Positions 42,364-52,380 are shown, counted from the stretch's first letter. The stretch is DNA of 64,000 nucleotides from Crossiella sp. CA-258035 (GCF_030064675.1 NZ_CP116413.1:839001-903000); one strand, 5' to 3'. The notes: generated by a model from the sequence alone, not told the origin. Numbers and translations are program-made.

Positions 42364-44127
42364 CTAGCCAGCGGGCACGAAGCTGGCAGCCATCGGCCCG
42401 AACAGCTCCTTCTGCCCGGTGTCCTCGGACTCCGTCGGCACTGTGACCTGCACCACCCACAGGTCCCGGTCCTTGGTCGGCAGCAGCAGCACGTAGCTGG
42501 AGCGGCGGACCAGGTCGCCCTCGCCGCCGCCGCTGGGCTTCGGCGTGGTGACGAACGGGCCGGGGTCGGCGATCCGGTAGAGCAGCTCGCGGGAGGCCTC
42601 CGGCGCGCCCTCGCTCTTCGCGCCGACCTGGTCGCGCTTGGTCTCGAAGGTGCCCTGCGAGCTGACCGCGCTGGTGCGCAGGTTGTTGAGGTAGTTCTCC
42701 AGCCGGGACTGCGGGTAGTAGTTCGGGAACCGCTCGACCACCAGCTCCTGGCGGCCGTCGGCGGAGACGAAGTGCACCGCCATGGAGTCCGGCGAGCTGG
42801 CCCGGAACTCCTTGAACGTGGTCCAGTCCTGCGGCACGTTCACGGTGAACCCGCCGTCGGTGCCGTTGACCGCCAGGCTGGCCCGCTCGGTCCTCGGCTG
42901 TAGCTCGCGCACCGGGGAGAGCAGCTGCTGCCGCGTCCCGGTGGTGGGCTCCGTGGCCGGCACCACCGGCTGGCCGCCGATCACCCTGGCCAGCGCGAAC
43001 CCGCCGCCGGTGGCCGCGGTGAACAGCACCAGGGCCAGCGCGGCCAGCAGCGCCCGCGCCACCGGGCCCCGGCGCTTGGGCTCCGGCGTCGCGGTCAGGA
43101 ACGGCAGCGGGCCGGGGTCGCTGGCCAGCAGCGCGGGCAGCACCCCGGAGGCGGGGTTCGGGGTGCGCGGCTGCGCCAGCAGCTCCCCGGACTCCGGCGT
43201 GATCTCCTTGGGCCGCACGTCGAAGAGCCGCTCGCCCGGCTCGGGCAGCAGCGGGTGCAGCAGCCTGCGCACCTCGGCCAGCGACATCCGGGCGCCGGGT
43301 TCCTTGGTCATCAGCCCGGCGATCACCGGGTGCAGCGGGTGCTCGGCGTCGACCTGCGGGACCTCGCCGTGCACCACCTCGGTGACCGTGTCCAGCGGGT
43401 CGCCGTCGGCGTCGTAGGGCGGACGGGCCTCCAGCCCGGCGAACAGCGTCGCGCCCAGCCCCCACAGGTCGGCCGAGGGGGTGGCCGGGTCGCCGGAGGC
43501 CACCTCGGGCGAGATGAACGCCGGCGTGCCGAGCATGATCCCGGTGCTGGTCAGCGTGTGGTCGCTGACGCTGCGCGCGATGCCGAAGTCGGTGAGCTTG
43601 ATCTGCCCGTCCACGCCGACCAGCACGTTGCCCGGCTTGACGTCCCGGTGCGTCACCCCGGCCCGGTGCGCGGCCTCCAGCGCGGCGGCCACCGCGTCGC
43701 CGATGGCCGCGGCCTGCGCGGTGGACAGCGGGCCCTGGTCGCGGACCAGCTCGGCCAGGCTGAGCGAGGACAGCAGCTCCATCACCACGAACGGCTCGCC
43801 GTCCTGGCGGACCACGTCGTAGAGGGTGATCACGTTGGGGTGGGAGAGCACCGCGATGGCCCGCGCCTCGCGCAGGGTGCGCTCGCGCAGCGCGTCCGCC
43901 TCGGCCACCGGGATGCCCGGCGGCAGCCGGACCTCCTTCACCGCCACCCGGCGGCCCAGCATCTCGTCGTAGGCCGACCACACCGTGCCCATCGCACCCC
44001 GGCCGAGCAGTCCGTCCAGCCGGTAGCGCTCGGCGATCCGGCGGGCGGCGGGCTGTTCGTCCGCGACCGGGTCCGCGCTCGGCCCGGGCTGGTCGGAGGG
44101 GGTGTCAGCGGGTGGCACGAGGTCCAT
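42364..44127 (-). CDS. Membrane-bound Ser/Thr protein kinase with unrecognised extracellular domain
   Basis: A 587-residue Hanks-type kinase. Gly loop 42-50 ('GRGAMGTVW'), K64 ('VAVKEV'), HRDVKPGN from H160 and DFG at 180-182 are intact. A juxtamembrane linker is followed by one helix (about 358-380), and a 200-residue outer domain ('[19 protein letters not shown]') replaces the PASTA repeats of PknB. ATG 44127 is chosen because upstream sequence belongs to xylB on the other strand. It ends 10 nt before deoD but has no evident metabolic link. Confidence 0.92.
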   Translation of the reverse strand: MDLVPPADTPSDQPGPSADPVADEQPAARRIAERYRLDGLLGRGAMGTVWSAYDEMLGRRVAVKEVRLPPGIPVAEADALRERTLREARAIAVLSHPNVITLYDVVRQDGEPFVVMELLSSLSLAELVRDQGPLSTAQAAAIGDAVAAALEAAHRAGVTHRDVKPGNVLVGVDGQIKLTDFGIARSVSDHTLTSTGIMLGTPAFISPEVASGDPATPSADLWGLGATLFAGLEARPPYDADGDPLDTVTEVVHGEVPQVDAEHPLHPVIAGLMTKEPGARMSLAEVRRLLHPLLPEPGERLFDVRPKEITPESGELLAQPRTPNPASGVLPALLASDPGPLPFLTATPEPKRRGPVARALLAALALVLFTAATGGGFALARVIGGQPVVPATEPTTGTRQQLLSPVRELQPRTERASLAVNGTDGGFTVNVPQDWTTFKEFRASSPDSMAVHFVSADGRQELVVERFPNYYPQSRLENYLNNLRTSAVSSQGTFETKRDQVGAKSEGAPEASRELLYRIADPGPFVTTPKPSGGGEGDLVRRSSYVLLLPTKDRDLWVVQVTVPTESEDTGQKELFGPMAASFVPAG

Positions 44128-44193
44128 TCTGCACATCCGGCCGCACGGTTGGACGCTGGCGCGCGCTCCGGCGGCAGCGCATGATCCCGCGCT

Positions 44194-45594
44194 ATGGCAT
44201 TCACTGTCGGCATCGACTCCTCGACCCAGTCCACCAAGGCCCTCGTCGTCGAGGCGGAAACCGGCCGCGTGGTCGCGGAAGGCAGGGCCGCGCACCCGGA
44301 CGCCACCGAGGTGGACCCCGCGGTGTGGCTGGCCGCCTGCCGGGACGCGCTGGCCGAGGCCACCGCCGGGCTGCCGGGACCGGTCACCGCGCTGTCGGTC
44401 GGCGGCCAGCAGCACGGCCTGGTCACCGTGGACGCCGAGGGCGCCCCCGTGCGGCCCGCGCTGCTGTGGAACGACCTGCGCTCGGCGGGCGAGGCGGCCG
44501 AGCTGGTCCGCGAGCTGGGCGGGCCGGGGGAGTGGGCCCGCCGGACCGGCTCGGTGCCCGGCGCCAGCTTCACCGTGACCAAGCTGGCCTGGCTGGCCAG
44601 GCACGAACCGGCCAACGCGGACCGGGTGGCCGGGGTGCTGCTGCCGCACGACTGGCTCACCCACCAGCTGGCCGAACCCGGCCATGCGCCCGCGACCGAC
44701 CGCGGCGACGCCTCCGGCACCGGCTACTTCGACCCGGCCACCGGCGACTGGCTGCCCGACCTGCTCACCGCCGCCTTCGGCCGGGTCCCCGAGCTGCCCA
44801 CGGTGCTCGGTCCGGCCGGGTCCGCGGGCCGGACGCCGGCGGGCTGGCTGCTCGGGGCGGGCACCGGGGACAACATGGCGGCCGCGCTCGGCCTGGGCAC
44901 GGGGCCGGGCGACGTGATCGTCTCGCTGGGCACCTCGGGCACCGTGTTCGCCGTCGCCGAGCACCCGACCGCCGACCCCACCGGCGCGGTGGCCGGGTTC
45001 TGCGACGCCACCGGGCGCTACCTGCCGCTGGTCTGCACGCTCAACGCGGCCAGGGTGCTCACCGCCACCGCCCAGCTGCTCGGCGTCGAGCTGGCCGAGC
45101 TGGACCGGCTCGCGCTGGCCGCCGCGCCCGGCGCGGGCGGGCTGGTGCTGCTGCCCTACCTGGACGGCGAGCGCACGCCCGACCTGCCAGCGGCCAGCGG
45201 CACGCTCACCGGGATGCGCCGGGCCAACATGACCCCGGAGAACCTGGCCAGGGCCGCGGTCGAGGGCATGCTGTGCGGCCTGGCCGACGGGTTGTCCGCG
45301 CTGCGCGCGCAGGGGGTCGAGGTGCGCAGGGTGCTGCTGGTCGGCGGCGCGGCCCGCTCGGCCGCGGTGCGCGCGGTCGCGCCCGGCCTGTTCGCCGCGC
45401 CGGTGGAGGCGCCGGAGCCGGCCGAGTACGTGGCGCTGGGCGCGGCCCGGCAGGCCGCCTGGGCGGTGAGCGGGTCCGCTGAGCCGCCGTCCTGGACGGT
45501 GCGCGCGGAGCCTTGTCCGTCAGCGAACCTTGACGCGTATGCCGAGGTCCGAGCGGCTTACTCAGCCGCCCGGGGTCAGGTACACGATTACTGA
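44194..45594 (+). CDS. xylB: Xylulokinase
   Basis: A 466-residue FGGY-family kinase phosphorylating D-xylulose. The N-terminal phosphate-1 motif 'VGIDSSTQSTKALVVE', 'SVGGQQHGLV', 'LLWNDLRS' and the adenosine motif 'RVLLVGGAARSAAVRAVAP' are present. It reads in the same direction as the ROK gene and xylA but ends 137 bp before them and so may have its own promoter in the 66-bp gap shared with the kinase gene. Confidence 0.93.
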   Translation: MAFTVGIDSSTQSTKALVVEAETGRVVAEGRAAHPDATEVDPAVWLAACRDALAEATAGLPGPVTALSVGGQQHGLVTVDAEGAPVRPALLWNDLRSAGEAAELVRELGGPGEWARRTGSVPGASFTVTKLAWLARHEPANADRVAGVLLPHDWLTHQLAEPGHAPATDRGDASGTGYFDPATGDWLPDLLTAAFGRVPELPTVLGPAGSAGRTPAGWLLGAGTGDNMAAALGLGTGPGDVIVSLGTSGTVFAVAEHPTADPTGAVAGFCDATGRYLPLVCTLNAARVLTATAQLLGVELAELDRLALAAAPGAGGLVLLPYLDGERTPDLPAASGTLTGMRRANMTPENLARAAVEGMLCGLADGLSALRAQGVEVRRVLLVGGAARSAAVRAVAPGLFAAPVEAPEPAEYVALGAARQAAWAVSGSAEPPSWTVRAEPCPSANLDAYAEVRAAYSAARGQVHDY

Positions 45595-45672
45595 TGCGCT
45601 GAACGGGTGATCCACTCTTCGGTGGGATGACGTGCGGCCGTTCAGCCGATAGGCACTCAGGGCGGGGTCAGG

Positions 45673-45719
45673 TTGACCCGAAGTCGTCGAGGTCTTAGTT
45701 TGGCTGAGCAACAAACGAA
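45673..45719 (+). promoter_or_regulatory. Promoter and operator of the ROK-xylA transcript
   Basis: TTGACC (45673-45678) and TAGTTT (45696-45701) are 17 bp apart. An inverted repeat TTAGTTTG-N9-CAAACGAA (45695-45719, 7 of 8 matched) overlaps the -10 box, matching the AT-rich TTAGTTTG-type sites of ROK-family XylR repressors. The ROK start codon follows 12 nt later. Blocking of the -10 box predicts repression relieved by xylose. Confidence 0.78.
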
Positions 45720-45731
45720 TCGAGGTGCAGG

Positions 45732-47018
45732 GTGCAGGGTCCGGACCGTCCCGCTGACCATGCCGGGTTGCGCAAGGCGAACCTGGCCCTGGTGCTCCGG
45801 GCGCTGCGTGCGGACGGGCCGCAGTCCCGCGCCCGGCTGGCCCGGATGACCGGCCTCAACAAGGCGACCATGTCCAGCCTGGTGGCCGAGCTGGAACAGC
45901 GCAGGCTGGTCCGGCTCGGCGCGGTGGTCGGCGGCGCGATCGGGCGGCCCGGCCAGCTGGTCGAGCTGCGCCCGCGCACCGTGTGCGGCATCGGCCTGGA
46001 AGCCAACGTGGACTACGCCGCGGTCGCCGTGCTCGACCTGGCCGGCGAGCTGGTGCTGCACCGCAGGCTGCCCACCGATGTCACCGCGCTCGGCGCCGAG
46101 GAGGCGGTGGACCTGCTCGCCGGGCTGGCCGCCGAGGCCCGCCGCACCGTGGAGGCCATGGGCGGCTGGGTCGCCGGGGTCACCGCCGCGGTGCCCGGCC
46201 TGGTCGACGTGGACAGCGGCGTGGTCCGGCTGGCGCCCAACCTGCGCTGGCGGGACGCGGCCGTGGTGGCGCGGCTCAGCGCCCGGCTGGACCTGCCGGC
46301 CGGCCGGATCGCGGTGGACAACGACGCCAACCTCTCCGCGGTCGCCGAGCACGTGGCCGGGGTGGCCGCGGGCGCGACCGACCTGCTCTACCTGACCGGT
46401 GAGGTCGGCGTCGGCGGCGGCGTGATCGCCGACGGGCGGCTGCTGCGCGGCGCCACCGGGTTCACCGGCGAGGTCGGCCACATGCCGATGGACCCCGGCG
46501 GCGCGGCCTGCGGCTGCGGGCGCACCGGCTGCTGGGAGACCCAGGTCGGCCTGGCCGCGCTGCTGCGCTCGGTGGCCGAGGAGGGCGACCCGGTCCGCGA
46601 TCCCTCGCTGGACCTGGAGAAGCGGCTGGCCACCATCGCCGGCCGGGCCAGGGACGGCGAGGCGCGCACGCTGGCCGCGCTGGAGCGCATCGGCGCCGCG
46701 CTCGGCGTCGGCGCGTCCATCCTGGTCAACATCCTCAACCCGGCCGCGGTGGTGCTCGGCGGTTACTTCGCGGTGCTCGCCGACTGGCTGATCGCCCCCG
46801 CCGAGCGCGAGCTGGCCGGCCGGGTGGTCGCCATCGGCGCGGAGCAGCCCGTCTGCTCCCTGCTGCCCTCGGACCTGGGCTTCACCGCGGCCGTGCGTGG
46901 CGGCGCGTACGCGGCCATGGAGCACGTGCTGACCGACCCGACGCTGGCCCCAGTGCCCGCGCCGGGCAACCGATGGGAACTCGTCCCCGCTCAGTCCACT
47001 GTGGACAGCCGGAGGTAG
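45732..47018 (+). CDS. ROK family xylose-type repressor
   Basis: A 428-residue protein with an N-terminal winged helix ('[31 protein letters not shown]') fused to a ROK sugar-kinase-like domain. '[28 protein letters not shown]' and the zinc-binding '[10 protein letters not shown]' are conserved. The dual GTG starts are separated by repeated GGTGCAG; 45732 gives the product '[18 protein letters not shown]'. It lies 2 nt before xylA and downstream of xylB, so a XylR role is well supported by context. Confidence 0.9.
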   Translation: MQGPDRPADHAGLRKANLALVLRALRADGPQSRARLARMTGLNKATMSSLVAELEQRRLVRLGAVVGGAIGRPGQLVELRPRTVCGIGLEANVDYAAVAVLDLAGELVLHRRLPTDVTALGAEEAVDLLAGLAAEARRTVEAMGGWVAGVTAAVPGLVDVDSGVVRLAPNLRWRDAAVVARLSARLDLPAGRIAVDNDANLSAVAEHVAGVAAGATDLLYLTGEVGVGGGVIADGRLLRGATGFTGEVGHMPMDPGGAACGCGRTGCWETQVGLAALLRSVAEEGDPVRDPSLDLEKRLATIAGRARDGEARTLAALERIGAALGVGASILVNILNPAAVVLGGYFAVLADWLIAPAERELAGRVVAIGAEQPVCSLLPSDLGFTAAVRGGAYAAMEHVLTDPTLAPVPAPGNRWELVPAQSTVDSRR

Positions 47019-47020
47019 TC

Positions 47021-48184
47021 GTGAGTCTTGACCCTTACCAGCCGCGGCCGGAACACCGCTTCAGCTTCGGGCTGTGGACGGTGGGCTGGCGGGGCAACGA
47101 CCCCTTCGGCGAGCCCACGCGTCCCGCGCTGGAGCCCGAGCACGCGCTGGGCAAGCTGGCCGAGCTGGGCGCCTGGGGCGTGACCCTGCACGACGACGAC
47201 CTGATCCCCTTCGGCGCCGACGACACCAGCAGGGGCCTGCTGCTGGACCGCTTCCGCAAGGCGCTGGCCGACACCGGCCTCACCGTGCCGATGCTGACCA
47301 CCAACCTGTTCACCCACCCGGTGTTCAAGGACGGCGCGTTCACCGCCAACGACCGCGACGTGCGCCGGTTCGCGCTGCGCAAGACCCTGCGCAACATCGA
47401 CCTGGCCGCCGAGCTGGGCGCGGGCGTGTACGTGCTGTGGGGCGGCCGCGAGGGCGCGGAGACCCCGGTGGCCAAGGACGCCAGGGTCGCGCTGGACCGC
47501 TACGCCGAGGCGATCGACCTGCTCTGCGCCTACGTGCGCGAGCAGGGCTACAACATCCGCTTCGCGCTGGAGCCCAAGCCCAACGAGCCGCGCGGGGACA
47601 TCCTGCTGCCCACCATCGGGCACGCGCTGGCCTTCATCGAGCGGCTGGCCCATCCCGAGCTGGTCGGGGTGAACCCGGAGGTCGGGCACGAGCAGATGGC
47701 GGGGCTGTCCGTGCCGCACGGGGTGGCCCAGGCGCTGTGGGCGGACAAGCTGTTCCACATCGACCTCAACGGGCAGACCGGGCCGCGCTACGACCAGGAC
47801 CTGCGCTTCGGCAACGGCGACGTCAAGGCCGCCTTCCACCTGGTCGACCTGCTGGAGCGGGCCGGGTACGACGGTCCCCGGCACTTCGACTTCAAGCCGG
47901 CCCGCACCGAGGACGAGGACGGCGTGTGGGCCGCCGCGGCCGCCTGCATGCGCAACTACCTGATCTTCGCCGAACGGGCCAAGGCCTTCCACGCCGATCC
48001 CGAGGTGGCCGCGGCCAAGGAAGCGTCCAGGGTGGCCGCGCTGGCCGTGCCGACCCTGCTGCCGGGGGAGAGCCTGGCCGACCTGCGCGCCGAGTCCTTC
48101 GACCCGGAGGCCGCCGCGACCAGGGGGATGGGCTACGAGCGACTCGATCAGCTGGGTCTTGATCACCTTTTCGGGGTGCGCTGA
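47021..48184 (+). CDS. xylA: Xylose isomerase
   Basis: A 387-residue TIM-barrel enzyme interconverting xylose and xylulose, the Streptomyces-type (class I) length. Signature segments: '[10 protein letters not shown]', '[11 protein letters not shown]', '[13 protein letters not shown]' (metal Glu), 'GHEQMAGL', 'HIDLNGQ' and 'FDFKPART'. GTG 47021 has GGAGG 5 nt upstream. It follows the ROK stop by 2 nt, giving a regulator-enzyme unit. Confidence 0.96.
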   Translation: MSLDPYQPRPEHRFSFGLWTVGWRGNDPFGEPTRPALEPEHALGKLAELGAWGVTLHDDDLIPFGADDTSRGLLLDRFRKALADTGLTVPMLTTNLFTHPVFKDGAFTANDRDVRRFALRKTLRNIDLAAELGAGVYVLWGGREGAETPVAKDARVALDRYAEAIDLLCAYVREQGYNIRFALEPKPNEPRGDILLPTIGHALAFIERLAHPELVGVNPEVGHEQMAGLSVPHGVAQALWADKLFHIDLNGQTGPRYDQDLRFGNGDVKAAFHLVDLLERAGYDGPRHFDFKPARTEDEDGVWAAAAACMRNYLIFAERAKAFHADPEVAAAKEASRVAALAVPTLLPGESLADLRAESFDPEAAATRGMGYERLDQLGLDHLFGVR

Positions 48185-48204
48185 TCTCACGATGCGCCAC
48201 CAAG

Positions 48205-48233
48205 CCCCCCGGGCGGGGTGACCTTCCGGGGGG
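48205..48233 (+). terminator. 8-bp GC hairpin after xylA
   Basis: CCCCCCGG pairs with CCGGGGGG over a 13-nt loop, 20 nt after the xylA stop codon. Confidence 0.6.
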
Positions 48234-48291
48234 TGACAGGGCATGCTCTGTCTCGACGATGCACAGAGGGTGCATGCTCGAGGAGGAGGCG

Positions 48292-48594
48292 ATGATGCGA
48301 GGTCGGGCCAACGCGGTGGTAGCTGCCCTGCTGGGTGGGCTCACCCTGCTGGCCACGCCGACCGCGGCCGCGGCGATCGAGCCCACCGCCGTGGTCCGGG
48401 TGCTCGCCGAGCAGACCAGCACGCGCAAGCCGACTCCGGCCCCGACGCAGACCACCGCCCCCGCGCCGGTCACCCCGGAGCAGAAGGCGGAGAACGAGCG
48501 CAGGGTGACCATCGCGGTCATCGCGGTGCTGCTGCTGGCGATCGTCTTCTTCGGGCGGAAGTTCCGCAAGAAGTGGAGCAAGAGCGCGGGGTGA
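48292..48594 (+). CDS. Small exported membrane protein, unknown function
   Basis: A 100-residue protein: signal peptide or first helix (about 1-28, 'LTLLATPTAAAA'), a Thr/Pro-rich linker ('TRKPTPAPTQTTAPAPVTP'), one transmembrane helix ('VTIAVIAVLLLAIVFF') and a Lys/Arg tail. AGGAGGAGG precedes ATG 48292; an ATG one codon later is also possible. The layout suggests an external segment held near the membrane. No homologue was recognised. Confidence 0.7.
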   Translation: MMRGRANAVVAALLGGLTLLATPTAAAAIEPTAVVRVLAEQTSTRKPTPAPTQTTAPAPVTPEQKAENERRVTIAVIAVLLLAIVFFGRKFRKKWSKSAG

Positions 48595-48817
48595 CCCGTG
48601 CTGGCCTGCTATTTTGGCCAGCCGGAAGAAAAGTTCTCCGGATAGAAACCCCTTCGATCACATTGACGTGCGCGGGGGTTCACGTTCCGATGGACACGTT
48701 GGGGGTACAGCCAGACCGAAGGGCACGACTCCGCTCGGCGCAGCGAACCAACCGTCAAGCGGTTCGCAGACGATCTTTGGATCTTGGCCGGAACGGGTAG
48801 TGCAGGATTGGATGCAA

Positions 48818-50038
48818 ATGAGTACCGACACCAAAGTTCAGTGCCGCTCCACGGTCGAGCGGTACTCGGACGCGCTGGTCGGGCTCTCCCGGAGCATCCA
48901 CGCCGAACCCGAGCTGGCCTTCGCTGAGCACCGCAGCGCCGAGAAGGTGGCCACCCTGCTGGCCGCGGAGGGTTTCGCGGTCGAACGGGGCACCTCGGGC
49001 CTGGACACCGCGCTCACCGCGACCTACGGCTCCGGTGACCTGGTGGTCGGGCTGTGCGCGGAGTACGACGCGCTGCCCGAGGTCGGGCATGCCTGCGGGC
49101 ACAACGTGATCGCCGCCTCCTCGGTCGGCGCCGCGCTCGCCCTGCGCGAGGTGGCCGACCGGCTCGGCATCACGGTCAAGCTGTTCGGCACCCCCGCCGA
49201 GGAGGCCGGTGGCGGCAAGGTGCTGATGCTGGAGCGCGGCGCCTTCGACGGCGTCTCGCTGGCCATGATGGTGCACCCGGCCCCGCACGAGACCTGCGCC
49301 TGCTCCTCGCTGGCCATCACCGACCTGGAAGTGGCCTACACCGGCCGCGCCTCGCACGCCGCGGCCGCGCCGCACCTCGGGGTGAACGCCGCGGACGCGC
49401 TGACCGTGGCCCAGGTCTCCATCGGCCTGCTGCGCCAGCACCTGGAGCACGGGCAGATGGTGCACGGCATCGTCACACACGGCGGCGCCGCGCCCAACAT
49501 CGTGCCCGCGCGCACCGCCGGGCTGTTCTACCTGCGAGCCGAGAACCTCGACTCGCTGACCCACCTGGACGAGCGGATCCGCCGCTGCTTCGAGGCAGGC
49601 GCGGTGGCCACCGGCTGCGAGTACGAGATCACCCAGGTGTCCCCGAACTACGCCGAGCTGGCCCCAGACCCGTGGCTGGCCATGGCGTACCGCGCTGCCG
49701 TGACGGAGCTCGGCCGGGAGCCGCTGAGCCCGGCCGAAGAGGCGAACCGCCAGACCGGCAGCACTGACATGGGCAACATCACCCACGCGTTGCCCGCCAT
49801 CCACCCCACGATCGCCATCGACTGTGGCAACTCGGTGAACCACCAACCGGAGTTCGCGGCCGCCTGCGCCTCGCCCTCCGCGGACAGGGCGGTGCTGGAC
49901 GGCGCGGTCGCGCTGGCCTGGACCGCGGTGGTCGCCGCCTCGGATGATGCCCAGCGAGCCCGGCTGCTCGCGGACACCGCTGATCGTGTGAACAGCCGCG
50001 TTGCCGTGCCAGCCACGGCAGGAGGTTTTGAGGCGTGA
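48818..50038 (+). CDS. M20 family amidohydrolase (AmiB1-like)
   Basis: A 406-residue zinc peptidase of the amidohydrolase/aminoacylase branch. 'GLCAEYDALPEVGHACGHN' carries the metal Asp/His, 'GTPAEEAGGGK' the catalytic Glu, and 'THGGAAPNIVPARTAG' the dimerisation-lid region. ATG 48818 follows AGGA by 10 nt; the open frame extends much further without coding character. Its stop overlaps the GTG of the next paralogue. Position equals amiB1 (Rv3306c) as remembered. Confidence 0.9.
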   Translation: MSTDTKVQCRSTVERYSDALVGLSRSIHAEPELAFAEHRSAEKVATLLAAEGFAVERGTSGLDTALTATYGSGDLVVGLCAEYDALPEVGHACGHNVIAASSVGAALALREVADRLGITVKLFGTPAEEAGGGKVLMLERGAFDGVSLAMMVHPAPHETCACSSLAITDLEVAYTGRASHAAAAPHLGVNAADALTVAQVSIGLLRQHLEHGQMVHGIVTHGGAAPNIVPARTAGLFYLRAENLDSLTHLDERIRRCFEAGAVATGCEYEITQVSPNYAELAPDPWLAMAYRAAVTELGREPLSPAEEANRQTGSTDMGNITHALPAIHPTIAIDCGNSVNHQPEFAAACASPSADRAVLDGAVALAWTAVVAASDDAQRARLLADTADRVNSRVAVPATAGGFEA

Positions 50039-51321
50039 CTGTCCTGGATTCCCGACCCGGCCCGCCGTTCGGACCGGAGTCCCGCGGACCCATCGACGTG
50101 CTGAGCCCCGGCTCCGGCCGCACCATGTCCACTGTGGCTGATCTTGGTGCCGGGCGGGGACCGTCCTGGCTGGACAAGTGGCTCGGCGAGAACCTCAGCC
50201 GGGTGGTGGCCTGGCGCCGGCACATCCACGCCAACCCCGAGCTGTCCCGCAACGAGCACAACACCACCAAGTTCCTCTTCCGCGAGCTGGCGGCCGCCGG
50301 CCTGCGGCCCAGGGTGCTGCCCGGCGGCACCGGCCTGATCTGCGAGGTGGGCAGCGGGTCCCGCTGCGTCGCGCTGCGCGCCGACATCGACGCGCTGCCG
50401 CTGACCGAGGACACCGGCCTGCCCTTCGCCTCCACCGTGGACGGCGTCTCGCACGCCTGCGGGCACGACGCGCACACCACCGTGCTGCTCGGCACCGCAC
50501 TGGCCCTGGCCTCGGCGGACTCGCTGCCCGGCCGGGTCCGGCTGATCTTCCAGCCGGCCGAGGAGGTCATGCCGGGCGGCGCGCTGGACGTGCTGGCCGC
50601 CGGTGGCCTCGACGGCGTGGAGCGGATCTTCGGCCTGCACTGCGCGCCCCGGCTCCAGGTGGGCAAGCTGGGCACCCGGATCGGCGCGATCACCTCCGCC
50701 AGCGACCTGCTGGAGGTCCGGCTGACCTCGCCGGGCGGCCACACCTCCCGCCCGCACCTGACCGCCGACCTGGTGCACGGCCTCGGCACGCTGATCACCC
50801 GCCTGCCCGAGCTGCTCACCCGCCGGGTCGACCCGCGCTCGGGCACCGTGCTGGTCTGGGGCGCCGTGCACGCGGGCGACGCCGCCAACGCCATCCCGCA
50901 GGACGGCCTGCTCCGCGGCACCCTGCGCACCGGCGACCGGGACACCTGGGCCGAGCTGGAACCGGTGGTCCGCGAGCTGATCGGCGCGCTGCTGGTGCCA
51001 CTGGGCATCGGCTTCGACCTGCTGCACCGCCGCGGCGTCCCGCCGGTGGTCAACGACCGGGAGAGCACCCGCCTGCTGCGCACCGCCACCCAGACCGCGC
51101 TGGGCGAGGACGCCATCACCGGCACCGAGCAGTCCTCCGGCGGCGAGGACTTCGCCTGGTACCTGGAACACGTGCCTGGCTCCTTCGCCCGCCTGGGCGT
51201 CTGGTCCGGCCAGGGACCGCAGAAGGACCTGCACCAACCCACCTTCGATCTGGACGAGCGCGCCCTGCCGGTCGGCATCCGCATCATGACCCAGGCCGCC
51301 CTCGACGCCCTCCAAGCCTGA
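50035..51321 (+). CDS. M20 family amidohydrolase (AmiA1-like)
   Basis: A 428-residue paralogue of the preceding enzyme with complete metal sites: 'LRADIDALPLTEDTGLPFAS', 'HACGHDAHTTVLLGTA' and 'FQPAEEVMPGGALD', then 'QSSGGEDFAWYLEHVPG'. It begins with a 45-residue extension before 'VAWRRHIHANPEL'. An internal ATG at 50126 could give a shorter product. It is translationally coupled (GTGA) to the AmiB1-like gene. The substrate is unknown; relatives release amino acids or indole acetic acid from conjugates. Repeat arm C begins 9 nt after its stop. Confidence 0.9.
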   Translation: MTVLDSRPGPPFGPESRGPIDVLSPGSGRTMSTVADLGAGRGPSWLDKWLGENLSRVVAWRRHIHANPELSRNEHNTTKFLFRELAAAGLRPRVLPGGTGLICEVGSGSRCVALRADIDALPLTEDTGLPFASTVDGVSHACGHDAHTTVLLGTALALASADSLPGRVRLIFQPAEEVMPGGALDVLAAGGLDGVERIFGLHCAPRLQVGKLGTRIGAITSASDLLEVRLTSPGGHTSRPHLTADLVHGLGTLITRLPELLTRRVDPRSGTVLVWGAVHAGDAANAIPQDGLLRGTLRTGDRDTWAELEPVVRELIGALLVPLGIGFDLLHRRGVPPVVNDRESTRLLRTATQTALGEDAITGTEQSSGGEDFAWYLEHVPGSFARLGVWSGQGPQKDLHQPTFDLDERALPVGIRIMTQAALDALQA

Positions 51322-51330
51322 CCCAGCCAC

Positions 51331-51390
51331 GTGTTGGCCGATCTCGTACGGTGAGTTGGCCGATCTCGTACGGGGTCTTGGCCGTTGTGG
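51331..51390. repeat. 22-bp-phased repeat, left arm C of the DUF559 unit
   Basis: Units GTGTTGGCCG, GAGTTGGCCG and GTCTTGGCCG start at 51331, 51353 and 51375. The 60 bp match the reverse complement of 52381-52440 at 58 positions. ATCTCGTACG spacers repeat between units. Confidence 0.9.
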
Positions 51391-51397
51391 CACGGAG

Positions 51398-51424
51398 TTG
51401 TCCACAACTGGACGGTTATCCACA
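51398..51424 (+). promoter_or_regulatory. Two DnaA-box-like 9-mers
   Basis: TTGTCCACA (51398-51406) and TTATCCACA (51416-51424) are exact matches to the actinomycete and E. coli DnaA boxes, in the same orientation and 18 bp apart. They lie between repeat arm C and the DUF559 gene. Binding is unproven. Confidence 0.45.
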
Positions 51425-51477
51425 GCTGGTCGATCGACGCCTGGCCCGCGCCCCGGGGCAGCGTCGATCGTCATGCC

Positions 51478-52377
51478 ATGCCCGCGACCACCCCGCTCCC
51501 CGTCCCCTGCACCCGTGACCAGGCCGTCGCCGCCCTCGGTGAACGCGGCCTGCGCACCGCGCTGAACTCCGGTTGGTTGACCCGGATCTGGCGGAACCTG
51601 TTCGTGCCCGTCAACCGCGCTCACGACCCCAGGACCAGGGCGCGGGCCGCCCTGCTGCTGGCCGGCCCGGAGGCCGCGCTGAGTGGGCCGACCGCCGCCG
51701 AGGTGTACGGGTGGACCCCGCTGGCCAGCTCGGATGTGCACATCACGGTGCCGTACTCGCGTTGGGCCAAGAACAGGCCGGGGCTGGTCGTGCACCACGA
51801 CCGGTTCACCCCGGAGGACGTCGTCGTGCTGGACGACCTGCGGGTGCTCGCCCCGGAGTACGTGCTCGCCGAGCTGCTGTGCGGCCGGGCGCACCGGGCT
51901 GGGTTCGCCTGCACGGACCAGGCGTTCCGGTCGCTACCGCCGGAACTCCAGGAGCAGCTCCGGCAGGAGATGGACACCCGGCTGAGGGCCAGGGACGATC
52001 ACCGCGGGGTAGGGCGGGCCCTCGTGCTGCTCGACCTGGCCACCGGGTTGCCGGAGTCACCGGCGGAGAGTTCGATGCTGCTGACCCTCGTGCTCGACGG
52101 CCGGTTCCCGATTCCGGAGCTCCAGCACGAGATCCTGGACTTGGACGGCCGGGTGGTGTGCAGGCTGGACTTCGCCTGGCCACGGCACCGGGTCGCGCTG
52201 GAGTACGACGGGTTCGAGGCACACGAGAACCGGGCGGAGCAGGACGCCGAGCGGGACGAGCGGATGGCCGGACGTGGCTGGCTCACGGTGCGGGCCGGCG
52301 CGCGGGACCTCCGGTCGCCGGAGGCGCTGTTCGGGCGACTCCGGGCGGCCTTCGAGAGCAGGGAACGACCGACGTGA
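51478..52377 (+). CDS. DUF559/Vsr-like endonuclease-domain protein with AbiEi-like N-terminus
   Basis: A 299-residue protein. The N-terminal 80 residues ('LNSGWLTRIWRNLFVPVNRAHDP', 'GPTAAEVYGW') resemble the winged-helix domain of AbiEi-type antitoxins. The C-terminal part, 'VCRLDFAWPRHRVALEYDGFE' followed by 'ERDERMAGRGWLTVRAGARDL', matches the DUF559 restriction-endonuclease-like fold with its D-x-(D/E)-YDG core. ATG 51478 begins 'MPATTPLPVP'; an inverted repeat CGATCGACGC/GCGTCGATCG lies just before it. The gene is boxed by 60-bp inverted repeats and splits two backbone genes. Such proteins are multicopy in many actinobacteria; their function is unknown. Confidence 0.8.
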   Translation: MPATTPLPVPCTRDQAVAALGERGLRTALNSGWLTRIWRNLFVPVNRAHDPRTRARAALLLAGPEAALSGPTAAEVYGWTPLASSDVHITVPYSRWAKNRPGLVVHHDRFTPEDVVVLDDLRVLAPEYVLAELLCGRAHRAGFACTDQAFRSLPPELQEQLRQEMDTRLRARDDHRGVGRALVLLDLATGLPESPAESSMLLTLVLDGRFPIPELQHEILDLDGRVVCRLDFAWPRHRVALEYDGFEAHENRAEQDAERDERMAGRGWLTVRAGARDLRSPEALFGRLRAAFESRERPT

Positions 52378-52380
52378 TGT

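Noticed and set aside
48614-48817. Extended N-terminus of the AmiB1-like amidohydrolase
   Set aside because: The 68 extra codons have no family similarity and start with TTG lacking a ribosome site.
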